Assembly (NCBI GenBank): GCA_964417925.1
Contig: CAYQJV010000013.1
Location: 1 to 34,312, forward strand
Direction: 5' to 3'
Length of the DNA stretch: 34,312 nucleotides
From: CAYQJV01 sp964417925
GTDB lineage: Bacteria > Hydrothermota > Tepidihabitantia > B3-TA06 > CAYQJV01
Below, piece after piece: positions 7,619 through 15,952 of the stretch. How positions within the stretch are numbered: the stretch's first letter is position 1; each line of letters opens with the position of its first letter. The position numbers and the translations under genes were made by a program. The notes below the pieces were generated by a model. It saw nothing but the letters and a program-made list of their open reading frames with translations. It was not told the DNA's origin and searched no databases.

Positions 7619-7996
7619 ATGCCAAGTAAAATAAAAACTATTAAGATAATATATCAAATTCTTGGATGGCTGTGCATAGTGGTTGGAGTGCTTTTTGGAT
7701 TGATGATGTTGTTAATCGGGGGTGCTGCAGGATTGAGCGGAGAAGAGGGAGCTGCAATGGGCTTTGCAGTAGGAGCAGGTACTGGAATACTTATTCTCAT
7801 TTTTGGAGTGGTATTTGGCATTCTGTATTTGATTACTGCTAAGGGTATTGCTAATAAGAAGAACTGGGGTAAAATTCTTGGAATCATATTTGCAATTCTC
7901 ATGCTGCCAAGTATTCCAGTGGGAACTGTTCTCGGAATTGTGATACTTGTCTTTATATTTAGTGACGAGGCAAAGGAGTGGTTTACAGAACAGTAA
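7619..7996 (+). CDS. Small three- to four-helix membrane protein
   Basis: A 125-residue integral membrane protein. Hydrophobic stretches lie at about 10-33, 46-72 and 84-112; the Gly/Ala-rich segment around 33-55 may form an extra helix or a tight helix packing. It ends in a short acidic tail (DEAKEWFTEQ). It resembles the generic DUF4064-like small membrane proteins but I cannot name a family. The ribosome-binding site AAAGGGGGT precedes the ATG. It lies 15 bp after the small exported protein and is followed by a 11-bp hairpin, so the two form a two-gene unit. No function inferred. Confidence 0.65.
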   Translation: MPSKIKTIKIIYQILGWLCIVVGVLFGLMMLLIGGAAGLSGEEGAAMGFAVGAGTGILILIFGVVFGILYLITAKGIANKKNWGKILGIIFAILMLPSIPVGTVLGIVILVFIFSDEAKEWFTEQ

Positions 7997-8007
7997 AAAT
8001 TAAGTGG

Positions 8008-8035
8008 TACGGGAGAGGTTTTCTCCTCTCCCGTA
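8008..8035 (+). terminator. GC-rich hairpin after the two-gene unit, terminator-like without T-run
   Basis: An 11-bp perfect stem TACGGGAGAGG (8008-8018) with CCTCTCCCGTA (8025-8035) and a 6-base loop, directly behind the stop at 7996. Only scattered T's follow, so it may be an RNA-stabilising 3' hairpin or a weak or factor-assisted terminator. Its GGGAGAGG/CCTCTCCC core resembles the stem at 3182-3214. Confidence 0.55.
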
Positions 8036-8121
8036 AGATCTTGATTGACCATGGAGAATATCTAATTTCTTTTTACGTTACTTTCAGCGAGTTTTTTAAA
8101 TTAAATAATAAAATATGCTTG

Positions 8122-8149
8122 TTGACTTTGTGGGGTAAAGGCATATAAT
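8122..8149 (+). promoter_or_regulatory. Sigma70-type promoter giving a leaderless apgM mRNA
   Basis: TTGACT (8122-8127), 16-bp spacer, TATAAT (8144-8149). The predicted start (8155-8157) coincides with the ATG at 8155, and there is no ribosome-binding site upstream of that ATG. It would drive the five-gene apgM operon. Confidence 0.8.
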
Positions 8150-8154
8150 TTTTT

Positions 8155-9360
8155 ATGAAAAAAATAGAGGAAATATTGCAAAAATTAATTATCAAGAATG
8201 AAAATAAGATACTCCTATGGGTAATTGATGGTCTTGGAGGAGTAGAAAAGGATGGGAAAACAGAACTCGAGACTGCAAATACCCCAAATTTTGATGAATT
8301 AGCTGAAAAAAGTTCCCTGGGATTGACAGATCCAGTTTTTTATGGAATAACTCCAGGATCCGGTCCTGCTCATCTTTCTTTATTTGGATATGATCCTTTG
8401 GAGTATGAAATAGGGAGAGGAGTGCTTGAAGCACTTGGCGTAGATATGGAACTTAGAAAAACCGATGTTGCTGTGAGAGGTAACTTTTGTACTATAAAAG
8501 ATGGAATTGTAGTAGATAGAAGGGCAGGAAGAATTTCAACTGAAGAAAATAAAAGGATATGTGAAATGCTTGCTCAAGAAATAAAACAGATAGAAGATAT
8601 AGAAATCATAATCAAACCTGGAAAGGAGCACAGATTTGTTGTAGTATTTAGGGGAAAAGGTTTATCTCCAGAAGTTACAGATTCTGATCCTCAGAAGGAA
8701 GGTAATCCTCCTCTGGTTATAAGACCTTTGAAAGAAGAGGCAGGAAAGCTTGCAAGAATTGCAAATAGGTTTGTACTTGAAGTTCAAGAAAGAATTTCAA
8801 AGGAAGAAAGAGCAAATGGTATTCTTTTAAGAGGATTTGCATCCCTTCCTGAACTTACTCCATTCCCTGAGAAATACAAATTAAAAGCGGCAGGGATAGC
8901 TACCTATCCGATGTATCGAGGCCTTGCAAGACTTGTGGGAATGGACATCTTAGATACAGGTACAACTTGGAAAGACCAAATAGAGACGCTTAAGGACCAT
9001 TTCTTTAATTATGATTTTTTCTACCTGCATTTTAAAGAGGTGGATAAAGCAGGAGAGGACGGAGATTTTTCCGAGAAAGTAAAACTTATAGAAGAAGCTG
9101 ATAAGTGGGTTCCAGAGATACTTAAACTTGGATTTTCAGTGATCGCAATAACATCCGATCATTCAACACCTGCAATTTTAAAAGGGCATTCTTGGCATCC
9201 TAATCCGTTTTTACTTTATGCAGATACTGCACGAAGGGAAGGTAAAAAAGGATTTTCAGAAAAGAGATGTGCTCAGGGAGTTCTGGGAAGATTTCCTTCT
9301 CTTTATGTTATGCCTCTTTTGCTTGCCCATGCTAAAAAACTAAAAAAGTTTGGAGCATAA
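8155..9360 (+). CDS. apgM: Cofactor-independent phosphoglycerate mutase, archaeal type (ApgM)
   Basis: Interconverts 3- and 2-phosphoglycerate, one step before enolase, which is also in this window. 401 residues, the size of the archaeal-type family in the alkaline-phosphatase superfamily and shorter than GpmI (~510). The metal/nucleophile region is WVIDGLGG near residue 22. The GPAHLSLFGYDP and EIGRGVLEALG motifs follow around 62-95. The second metal site is TSDHSTP with GHSWHPNP near 330-350. The ATG sits at the predicted transcript start, so translation is probably leaderless. purH begins at the base after its stop. Homoserine kinase-like ThrH relatives exist, but the motifs match ApgM. 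Confidence 0.93.
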   Translation: MKKIEEILQKLIIKNENKILLWVIDGLGGVEKDGKTELETANTPNFDELAEKSSLGLTDPVFYGITPGSGPAHLSLFGYDPLEYEIGRGVLEALGVDMELRKTDVAVRGNFCTIKDGIVVDRRAGRISTEENKRICEMLAQEIKQIEDIEIIIKPGKEHRFVVVFRGKGLSPEVTDSDPQKEGNPPLVIRPLKEEAGKLARIANRFVLEVQERISKEERANGILLRGFASLPELTPFPEKYKLKAAGIATYPMYRGLARLVGMDILDTGTTWKDQIETLKDHFFNYDFFYLHFKEVDKAGEDGDFSEKVKLIEEADKWVPEILKLGFSVIAITSDHSTPAILKGHSWHPNPFLLYADTARREGKKGFSEKRCAQGVLGRFPSLYVMPLLLAHAKKLKKFGA

Positions 9361-10812
9361 ATGGAAAAGTATGTGCTTGTTTCTGTTTATCGTAAGGAGG
9401 GAATAGAAAAGGTTGCAAAAATTTTATTGAAATATGGATACCGAATAATTGCAACTGAAGGTACTGCGAGATATTTGATGAATAATGGAATAAAGGTAAA
9501 TACTGTAGAGGAATTAACCGGTTTTAAACAAACCTGGAGAGTAAAAACCTTGTATCATGAAATATTTTCTAAGATTCTTTCTGTTCCTCCTGAAATAAAA
9601 ATTGTGATTGTTAATCTTTATCCGTTTGAAAAAAAGAAGGAAGAAGGACTTAGAGAGGATGAGCTTGTTGAATTTATTGATATCGGAGGGGTTTCTCTTT
9701 TAAGAGCAGGGGCAAAGAACTATAAGTATGTGACATGTATTAAGTTTCCGGAAGAGTATGCTCTTTTAATTGAACAACTTGAAAAAAATAATGGAGAAAC
9801 AACTCTTGAATTTAGAAAAGAAATGGCGAAAAGTTGTTTTGTGTATACCTCTTTTTATGACTATTCAATTTCAACATCTTTGTTTGATCTGGATGATTAC
9901 TTTGCTATTTATGCTAAGAAAGATATGGAACTAAAGTACGGAGAGAATCCTCATCAAAAGGCAGTGTATTACAGGATTTTTAATTCAGACTTTAAAGTTA
10001 AAGAACACTTAGGTCATTCTCTTTCATATAACAATCTTCTGGATATCCATAGAGCGATTTTAGTGGTAAATGAATTTTCCTCTCCGTGCTGTGCTGTGAT
10101 AAAGCATATGGTTCCTTGTGGTGTTGCGATTGGTAAAACTATAGAGGAAGCGGTGGAAAAGGCATATCATGCAGACCCTGTGTCAGCCTATGGGGGAATA
10201 CTTTCAATAAATAGGCCGTTGAATAGAGAAATAGCAGAATTTATGAAAGGAAAGTTCTTTGAAGTTGCTGTAGCACCTTGTGTAGAGGAGGAGGTACTTC
10301 CGATGATGCAGAAAAAAAAGAGATTGAGGCTTGTAAGTTTTGAAGGAAATCCTTTATCTTTTGAAATAAGGACCGTTATGGGAGGATTTCTTTACCAACA
10401 TGCGGATAATATAAAAGAAGATTCTTCAAATTGGAGAATTGTTAGCAAAAGGAAGCCTTCACAAGAAGAAATGAGAGCTCTTGAATTTGCCTGGAAAGTC
10501 GTTAAACACCTTAAGTCAAATGCAGTATGTATTACAGATACTGAAAAAACGCTTGGAATAGGCACAGGACAGCCTAACAGGGTCAATTCAGTGAAGATTG
10601 CAGTAGAACAAGCAAAAAAATATACCGGTATTAAGGTTCTTGCTTCAGATGGTTTCTTTCCATTTAGAGATTCAGTAGATACCGCAGTCTCAGCGGGAGT
10701 TACTGCGATAATAGAGCCAGGAGGTTCAATTAGAGATGAAGAGATAATAAAAGCTGCAGATGAACATGGCATTACTCTTGTATTTACAGGAATAAGGCAT
10801 TTTCTTCACTAA
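9361..10812 (+). CDS. purH: Bifunctional AICAR transformylase / IMP cyclohydrolase PurH (compact)
   Basis: Catalyses the last two steps of IMP synthesis. 483 residues, shorter than the usual ~510-530. The N-terminal MGS-like cyclohydrolase domain (1-~165) shows RVKT, NLYPF, IDIGG and GAKN, so the known catalytic residues remain. However, the segment between RVKT and NLYPF is about 14 residues shorter than normal and lacks the usual HPxIHGG motif (it reads LYHEIFSKIL). The transformylase domain has KYGENPHQKA, the catalytic KH pair in IKHMVPCGVA, DPVSAYGG, the GQPNRVNS run and the C-terminal ASDGFFPFRDS...IEPGGSIRD...TGIRHF block. It starts immediately after the apgM stop with GGAG upstream, and its stop overlaps guaA by one base. 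Confidence 0.95.
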   Translation: MEKYVLVSVYRKEGIEKVAKILLKYGYRIIATEGTARYLMNNGIKVNTVEELTGFKQTWRVKTLYHEIFSKILSVPPEIKIVIVNLYPFEKKKEEGLREDELVEFIDIGGVSLLRAGAKNYKYVTCIKFPEEYALLIEQLEKNNGETTLEFRKEMAKSCFVYTSFYDYSISTSLFDLDDYFAIYAKKDMELKYGENPHQKAVYYRIFNSDFKVKEHLGHSLSYNNLLDIHRAILVVNEFSSPCCAVIKHMVPCGVAIGKTIEEAVEKAYHADPVSAYGGILSINRPLNREIAEFMKGKFFEVAVAPCVEEEVLPMMQKKKRLRLVSFEGNPLSFEIRTVMGGFLYQHADNIKEDSSNWRIVSKRKPSQEEMRALEFAWKVVKHLKSNAVCITDTEKTLGIGTGQPNRVNSVKIAVEQAKKYTGIKVLASDGFFPFRDSVDTAVSAGVTAIIEPGGSIRDEEIIKAADEHGITLVFTGIRHFLH

Positions 10813-12329
10813 TGAGAGGAATAGTTATTTTAGATTTTGGGTCCCAATATACTCAACTTATAGCGAGAAGAATAAGGGAACTTGGGGTTTTTTCTGAAAT
10901 ACTTCCATATTATGCTACAGCGAAAGAGATAAAAAAGAGAAACCCTTATGGAATAGTACTTTCAGGAGGACCTGCAAGTGTTTATAAGGAAAGGTATAAA
11001 CCATGCGATGAAATATGGAGCGATGGAATTCCAATACTTGGAATATGTTACGGTCATCAACTGATAGCATGGAAGTTTGGTGGAGAAGTAGAAAGAGGGG
11101 AAAAAAGGGAATATGGATATTCATTGTTTGAAATAAAAAGAAAAGATGTATTGTTTGATGGAATACCTAAGAAAATAAAGGTATGGATGAGCCATGGAGA
11201 TATTGTTAAAACTCTCCCAAAGGGGTTTTTACTTCTTGGAAGTACAGAAAATTTAAAAATAGCTGCCTTTAAAAATAAAAATATATATGGACTGCAATTC
11301 CACCCAGAGGTAACTCATACTCAGTACGGGAAGAAGTTTCTTTTCAATTTTATTTTTAAGGTATGTAAAGCAGAGAAAAATTGGAATCTCAAAAAATGGG
11401 TTGATAAAAAGATAGAGGAGATAAAAGAGAAAGTAAAAGATAAAAGAGTTTTGTGTGCGGTCTCAGGAGGTGTAGATTCATCGGTAACAGCGGTTCTTGT
11501 ATCAAAAGCAGTGGGAAAAAACATATATCCTGTTTTTGTGGATACAGGACTTTTGCGAAAAAATGAGAGAATAGAAGTAGAAGAAGCTTTAAAAAGATTT
11601 ATTCCTCTTCACACGATTGATGCGAAAGGTCTTTTTTTAAAAAGACTCAAAGGTGTTGAAGACCCTGAAGGAAAGAGAAGAATAATTGGAAATACTTTTA
11701 TTGATGTTTTTGAAAATTATGCACGGAGGATAAAAGGAATAGAATTTTTAGCCCAAGGTACTTTATATCCTGATGTAATAGAAAGTGGAGTGAGCAGAGG
11801 CCCTGCATCACGGATAAAATCCCATCATAATGTTGCAGGTCTTCCAGAAAGAATGAACCTTTTTCTTATAGAGCCTTTAAGAGAGCTTTTTAAGGATGAG
11901 GTGAGAAAGATAGGAAAGATACTTGGTATTCCTGAAAGTTTTTTAAAAAGGCATCCCTTTCCAGGTCCAGGACTTGCAGTAAGAATAATAGGGGAGGTAA
12001 CAAAGAAAAAACTTGAAATTTTAAAGGAGGCAGATTACATATTCATTGAGGAGCTGAGAAAAAATAGATTATACGATAAAGTATGGCAGGCATTTGCAGT
12101 TTTAACTTCTGTGAAATCTGTTGGGATAATGGGGGACAAGAGAAGTTATGGATATGTAATAGCATTAAGAGCGGTGAAAAGTGAGGATGGTATGACAGCA
12201 GATTGGGCAGGACTTCCTGTATCTTTTCTCAGAAGAGTTTCCACGAGAATTACAAATGAAGTGAAGGGGGTTACAAGGGTGGTGTATGATATATCTTCTA
12301 AACCTCCTGCAACTATAGAGTGGGAATAA
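10812..12329 (+). CDS. guaA: GMP synthase (glutamine-hydrolysing) GuaA
   Basis: Converts XMP to GMP with glutamine and ATP. 505 residues, normal for the fused two-domain enzyme. The class I glutaminase has SGGPASVY, nucleophile Cys79 in GICYGHQ (usually GMQ) and His164/Glu166 in LQFHPEVTHT. The ATP pyrophosphatase loop SGGVDSS is at 218-224, followed by FVDTGLLRKNE. The dimerisation domain ends in the conserved DISSKPPATIEWE. It overlaps purH by one base (TAATG) and the diguanylate cyclase gene by 10, so IMP-to-GMP supply and cyclic-di-GMP synthesis are encoded in one coupled unit. No guaB is in the window. Confidence 0.97.
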   Translation: MRGIVILDFGSQYTQLIARRIRELGVFSEILPYYATAKEIKKRNPYGIVLSGGPASVYKERYKPCDEIWSDGIPILGICYGHQLIAWKFGGEVERGEKREYGYSLFEIKRKDVLFDGIPKKIKVWMSHGDIVKTLPKGFLLLGSTENLKIAAFKNKNIYGLQFHPEVTHTQYGKKFLFNFIFKVCKAEKNWNLKKWVDKKIEEIKEKVKDKRVLCAVSGGVDSSVTAVLVSKAVGKNIYPVFVDTGLLRKNERIEVEEALKRFIPLHTIDAKGLFLKRLKGVEDPEGKRRIIGNTFIDVFENYARRIKGIEFLAQGTLYPDVIESGVSRGPASRIKSHHNVAGLPERMNLFLIEPLRELFKDEVRKIGKILGIPESFLKRHPFPGPGLAVRIIGEVTKKKLEILKEADYIFIEELRKNRLYDKVWQAFAVLTSVKSVGIMGDKRSYGYVIALRAVKSEDGMTADWAGLPVSFLRRVSTRITNEVKGVTRVVYDISSKPPATIEWE

Positions 12330-14263
12330 AAAGAAAAAAGTTGGGAAGAAGTATAATTACAGTGTTTATACTATTTTTCTCAATTTCAGGTATTTTAGGT
12401 GTGTGGAATAGAAGTTTCAATCCTCTGTATTTTATCTTTTTTCCTTTACTTTTTTCATTTTTTATCTTTAAAAACAAAGATTTTTTGATACTTTTTCTTA
12501 TACTATCCTTGAATTTTGTAATGGTTAGATTAACAGGAGGGATAAAAAGTGAGTTTTTCTTTTCATACCTTGTACCTTTAGCTGTAGCATCTTACATTTT
12601 TGATGCAACAAGGTATGGTGCAGGACTTGTTTATGTAATTGTAATGGAATGTTTAGCACTATCCTTAAAAAAAGAGTTTTTTATCTCCCCACTCCTTCTT
12701 TTAGCAATTTTCGCTTTAACCACTGGATTTATAATAAATGCAGAGAAGAAAAGGAGAGGAACTTTTGAGAGAGCTTTTTTAAAGGAAAAAGCAAAGAAAA
12801 AAATTATAGATCCTTTAGTTTCAGCAGCTAAGGAGAAGGTTAAGGTCCTTAGGGAAGATATATATTCAGTTGATGTTGAAGACCTTTCTGGGAAGATTCT
12901 TGATTCCGTTTATTCAATAATTGCCCCTCATACCGTTGCTTTTTTTGTGGTGGATGAAGAAAGGGGTAGATTACTTGAAGGAATTTCAAAATCTCTGCAT
13001 TTTAATAAAGAAGCAGAAATTGAAAAAGGTAAAGGAATCACAGGATGGGCTTTAAAAGAAAAAAGGGATGTATTTATTAATGAATATTATGAAAGTTCTA
13101 TTCTGCTGGGATACTATAAACGGGATGTTTTTGTAAAATCCGTAGGAGTAGTTTGCATAAAAGAAGGAGAGAATATTCACGGATTGCTTGTGGCAGATTA
13201 TTTGGAAAAAAATGGATTTAATAGAGAAAGGAAGGACTTCTTAAAAAAGACAGGCCTTCTTTTTGCTGATGTTCTCAAGATAGCAAGAATGTTTGAACAG
13301 AGACAGAAAGATGCATTGAGATTTTCTGCTCTCTATGAATTTTCAGAAAAGCTTTTTTCCAAAACCAAAAAGGGTGATATATACGATAGTTTTTTATTAT
13401 TGCTTAACTTAATCTTCTCCTACGATGGTGCAGGGATTTTGGAAATGGAAAATAATACAGCTATAGTAGTTAAAACAAAAGGAAATGTTGCAGTGAGTGA
13501 AGGAGAATTTTTTAGAATTGAGAAAGGTATAATGGCTTTTCTTTCTCAACATGAAGGTTTTTATATCAATCCAGACGTTAGAAGAGAGGGAATCGTAGTG
13601 TTTAATGAAAAAGAAAGAAAAACAATGAATAGAGGGTTTCTCGGAGTTTCTTATAAGATTGAAGATAAGAGGGGAGTGGTATGGATAGAAAAGAATGAAC
13701 CAGGGTATTTTACACATAGAGATGGAAAGATGGCAGAGTTCCTTTCCAGAGTTCTCTCCACCGCATTACTTAGAGCAAGATATGCAGAAAAATTAGAAGA
13801 ACTTGCAAGAATTGATGGTTTGACAGGGGTGCTTAACCATAGAGCTTTTCAAGAGAAGTTGGAAGAGGTTTTGCAAAAAGAAAAGAATGTTACGCTTTTA
13901 ATGATAGATATTGATCATTTTAAAAAAATCAACGATACATATGGACATCCTTTTGGTGATAAAGTTTTAAGAAAACTCGGGAGTCTTTTAAAAAGAAAGA
14001 ATGGAATTTCTGCAAGATATGGAGGAGAGGAGTTTGCTCTTATTCTTCCTGGCATACCTAAAAATCAAGGTATAATTTTTGCAGAAAAATTACTTGAAGA
14101 TATAAGAGATCTCGAGTTTGATAGAGAAATTAAAATAACTGCAAGTATTGGAATAGCTTGTTACCCAGAAGATGCGAGAAATAAATCTGCATTGATAGAT
14201 ACTGCTGATAAGTGTCTTTACAAAGCGAAGAGAGAAGGAAGAAATAGAGTTGTATGGGTTTAA
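12320..14263 (+). CDS. Membrane diguanylate cyclase with GAF domains (GGDEF)
   Basis: Makes cyclic-di-GMP from two GTP. 647 residues. An N-terminal membrane region (about 10-138) has five or six hydrophobic helices, then a charged linker or coiled-coil (140-190). Next come two GAF-like sensor regions (about 180-325 and 335-490), the first with KGKGITGWALKEKRDVFINE. The catalytic GGDEF domain starts at RIDGLTGVLNHRAF (about 497), includes DIDHFKKINDTYGHPFGD and an intact GGEEF at 568-572. The product-inhibition I-site, RxxD in other cyclases, reads RKNG (559-562), so the Asp is missing. The start is a GTG inside the guaA end without a ribosome-binding site; a TTG at 12341 is an alternative. 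No EAL or HD-GYP domain. Confidence 0.88.
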   Translation: MGIKRKKLGRSIITVFILFFSISGILGVWNRSFNPLYFIFFPLLFSFFIFKNKDFLILFLILSLNFVMVRLTGGIKSEFFFSYLVPLAVASYIFDATRYGAGLVYVIVMECLALSLKKEFFISPLLLLAIFALTTGFIINAEKKRRGTFERAFLKEKAKKKIIDPLVSAAKEKVKVLREDIYSVDVEDLSGKILDSVYSIIAPHTVAFFVVDEERGRLLEGISKSLHFNKEAEIEKGKGITGWALKEKRDVFINEYYESSILLGYYKRDVFVKSVGVVCIKEGENIHGLLVADYLEKNGFNRERKDFLKKTGLLFADVLKIARMFEQRQKDALRFSALYEFSEKLFSKTKKGDIYDSFLLLLNLIFSYDGAGILEMENNTAIVVKTKGNVAVSEGEFFRIEKGIMAFLSQHEGFYINPDVRREGIVVFNEKERKTMNRGFLGVSYKIEDKRGVVWIEKNEPGYFTHRDGKMAEFLSRVLSTALLRARYAEKLEELARIDGLTGVLNHRAFQEKLEEVLQKEKNVTLLMIDIDHFKKINDTYGHPFGDKVLRKLGSLLKRKNGISARYGGEEFALILPGIPKNQGIIFAEKLLEDIRDLEFDREIKITASIGIACYPEDARNKSALIDTADKCLYKAKREGRNRVVWV

Positions 14264-15027
14264 AAACAGGTGTGATTGGAACTGGCAAGGTTTCTATTTC
14301 TTTTTTGAAGAATATTAAAAAAAAGGTTGATATTATAGGACTTTACGATATAAACTCTAAGCATCTTGAGAAGGCTTTGGAAATTCTTGGAGGTAAAGTT
14401 ATGAAACCAAAGGATATTGCAACAAAGGTAGATGTGATATTTTTTGGAACACCTGATGATGTAATAGAAGAAAGTTACAAAGAGATAGAACTTTCTATAA
14501 GAGAACAACAGTATCTTTTTCATTTTTCAGGGGCGCTTTCCTCACAGATTTTTAAAAGAGGATATAGAGCAAGCATTCATCCCGTGTTTGCTTTTGATAA
14601 AATAGTTGATACTCTTAAAGGAGTTTACTTTGGAGTAGAAGGAGATAAGCAGGCAGTTGAACTTGCAAAGGAGTTTATAGGAGAGGTAGGAGGGAGGTGG
14701 TTTATCGTGGATAAGGATAAAAAAGTTTTTTATCACTTAATGTGTGTGTTTTCCTCAAATATGGTAAATGCAATATTGGGTATTGTAGAGGAACTGGGCA
14801 AAAGAGCAGGTATTGAAAACCCTTTGCACATGGTAGAAAAACTCATTCAAGAGTCTGTTAAAAAATCGGTTCATGAAGGTCCCTTCAATACACTTACAGG
14901 CCCTGTGATAAGAGGGGATGAAAAAACAATAAATATGCATAAAAAGGTTCTTAGATATAATCCACTACTCTTAGAAATATACTCTGCCCTTACAACTTTT
15001 ATTCAGAAAAAGATTAATTCAAACTAA
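14254..15027 (+). CDS. Rossmann-fold / DUF2520 dehydrogenase-like protein
   Basis: 257 residues. The N-terminal NAD(P)-type Rossmann motif GVIGTGKVS is at residues 6-14, with a YDIN segment after the second strand. The C-terminal half carries the SIHPVFAF motif (about 108-115) and the GPVIRGD segment near 217-223, both typical of the two-domain Rossmann-like plus DUF2520 family (related to ProC/prephenate dehydrogenase folds). Substrate unknown; CoA or pantothenate-related roles have been suggested for relatives but nothing here proves this. The ATG overlaps the cyclase stop by 10 bases. Its own 3' end overlaps the convergent fabD by 14 bp. Last gene of the apgM operon. Confidence 0.8.
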   Translation: MGLKTGVIGTGKVSISFLKNIKKKVDIIGLYDINSKHLEKALEILGGKVMKPKDIATKVDVIFFGTPDDVIEESYKEIELSIREQQYLFHFSGALSSQIFKRGYRASIHPVFAFDKIVDTLKGVYFGVEGDKQAVELAKEFIGEVGGRWFIVDKDKKVFYHLMCVFSSNMVNAILGIVEELGKRAGIENPLHMVEKLIQESVKKSVHEGPFNTLTGPVIRGDEKTINMHKKVLRYNPLLLEIYSALTTFIQKKINSN

Positions 15028-15937
15028 TTAATTGTTTTATGCTTTCAACATCTCCAATAGGAATGCATTCAATTTCTGAATGAGTTCTTTTTAAAAGACC
15101 ACACAATACTTTTCCTGGGCCTAACTCATAACTTTTCAGAATTTCATTTTCTTTTAATACATTCATTGTTTTTATCCATTGTACAGGACTTGTAAGCTGG
15201 ACTTTCACATTTTTCTTTATTTCCTCTACGTCATCTGTTGGTTTTCCTGTTACATTCATGATTACAGAGAATTTTGGTTTTCTAAATTCAATTTCATCAA
15301 GGAATTTAGAAAACTTTTCTTTTGCTTCATTGAGAAAAGGAGTGTGGAATGCTCCTGAAACTGCAAGTCTTACTGCTCTTTTTGCTCCTTTATTTTTCGC
15401 CTCTTCAATGCCTTTTTCAACTGCACTGATTTTCCCTGATATTACAAATTGAGAAGGTGAATTTAAGTTAACGAGATAAAGGTCTTCTATTTTATTACAT
15501 ATTTCTTTTATAGTCTTTTCAGAAAGTCCTATAATTGCAGCCATTGTCCCTTCTGTTGTTTTTCCTGCTTCATACATAAGCTTTCCTCTCTCTGCAACTA
15601 TTCTTAATGCATCTTCAAAATTCCATACCCCTGCACAACACAGAGCAGAAAATTCTCCAAGAGAATGACCTGCAACAAAGGCTGGTTCTTGGAGTTTGTG
15701 TTTTACAAGTTCCCATACTACCATGGAATGTAGAAAAATCGCAGGTTGAGTAATGTAAGTTTTTCTGAGTTCTTCTTCAAGCCCTGTGAACATTATTTTT
15801 TTAAGAGAAATACCGGTTATTCTTTCTGCTTTTTCAAAAAGTTCTCTCACATTTTCAAACTCTTCATAAATATCCTTTGCCATTCCAGGATACTGAGAAC
15901 CTTGGCCAGGAAAGAGAATAGCATATTTTTGGTTCAT
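15014..15937 (-). CDS. fabD: Malonyl-CoA:ACP transacylase FabD
   Basis: Loads malonyl groups onto acyl-carrier protein for fatty-acid synthesis. 307 residues, normal length. FPGQGSQYPGM is at 9-19, the nucleophile Ser92 lies in GHSLGEFSAL, Arg117 in VAERGKLM binds the malonyl carboxylate, and His198 is in GAFHTPF. It has an AAAGGAGAT ribosome-binding site and follows eno by 15 bp. The other fab genes are not in the window, so placement behind glyA-eno is unusual. Its 3' end overlaps the convergent DUF2520 gene by 14 bp, leaving no room for a terminator. Confidence 0.96.
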   Translation of the reverse strand: MNQKYAILFPGQGSQYPGMAKDIYEEFENVRELFEKAERITGISLKKIMFTGLEEELRKTYITQPAIFLHSMVVWELVKHKLQEPAFVAGHSLGEFSALCCAGVWNFEDALRIVAERGKLMYEAGKTTEGTMAAIIGLSEKTIKEICNKIEDLYLVNLNSPSQFVISGKISAVEKGIEEAKNKGAKRAVRLAVSGAFHTPFLNEAKEKFSKFLDEIEFRKPKFSVIMNVTGKPTDDVEEIKKNVKVQLTSPVQWIKTMNVLKENEILKSYELGPGKVLCGLLKRTHSEIECIPIGDVESIKQLISLN

Positions 15938-15952
15938 GTTTATCTCCTTTTG

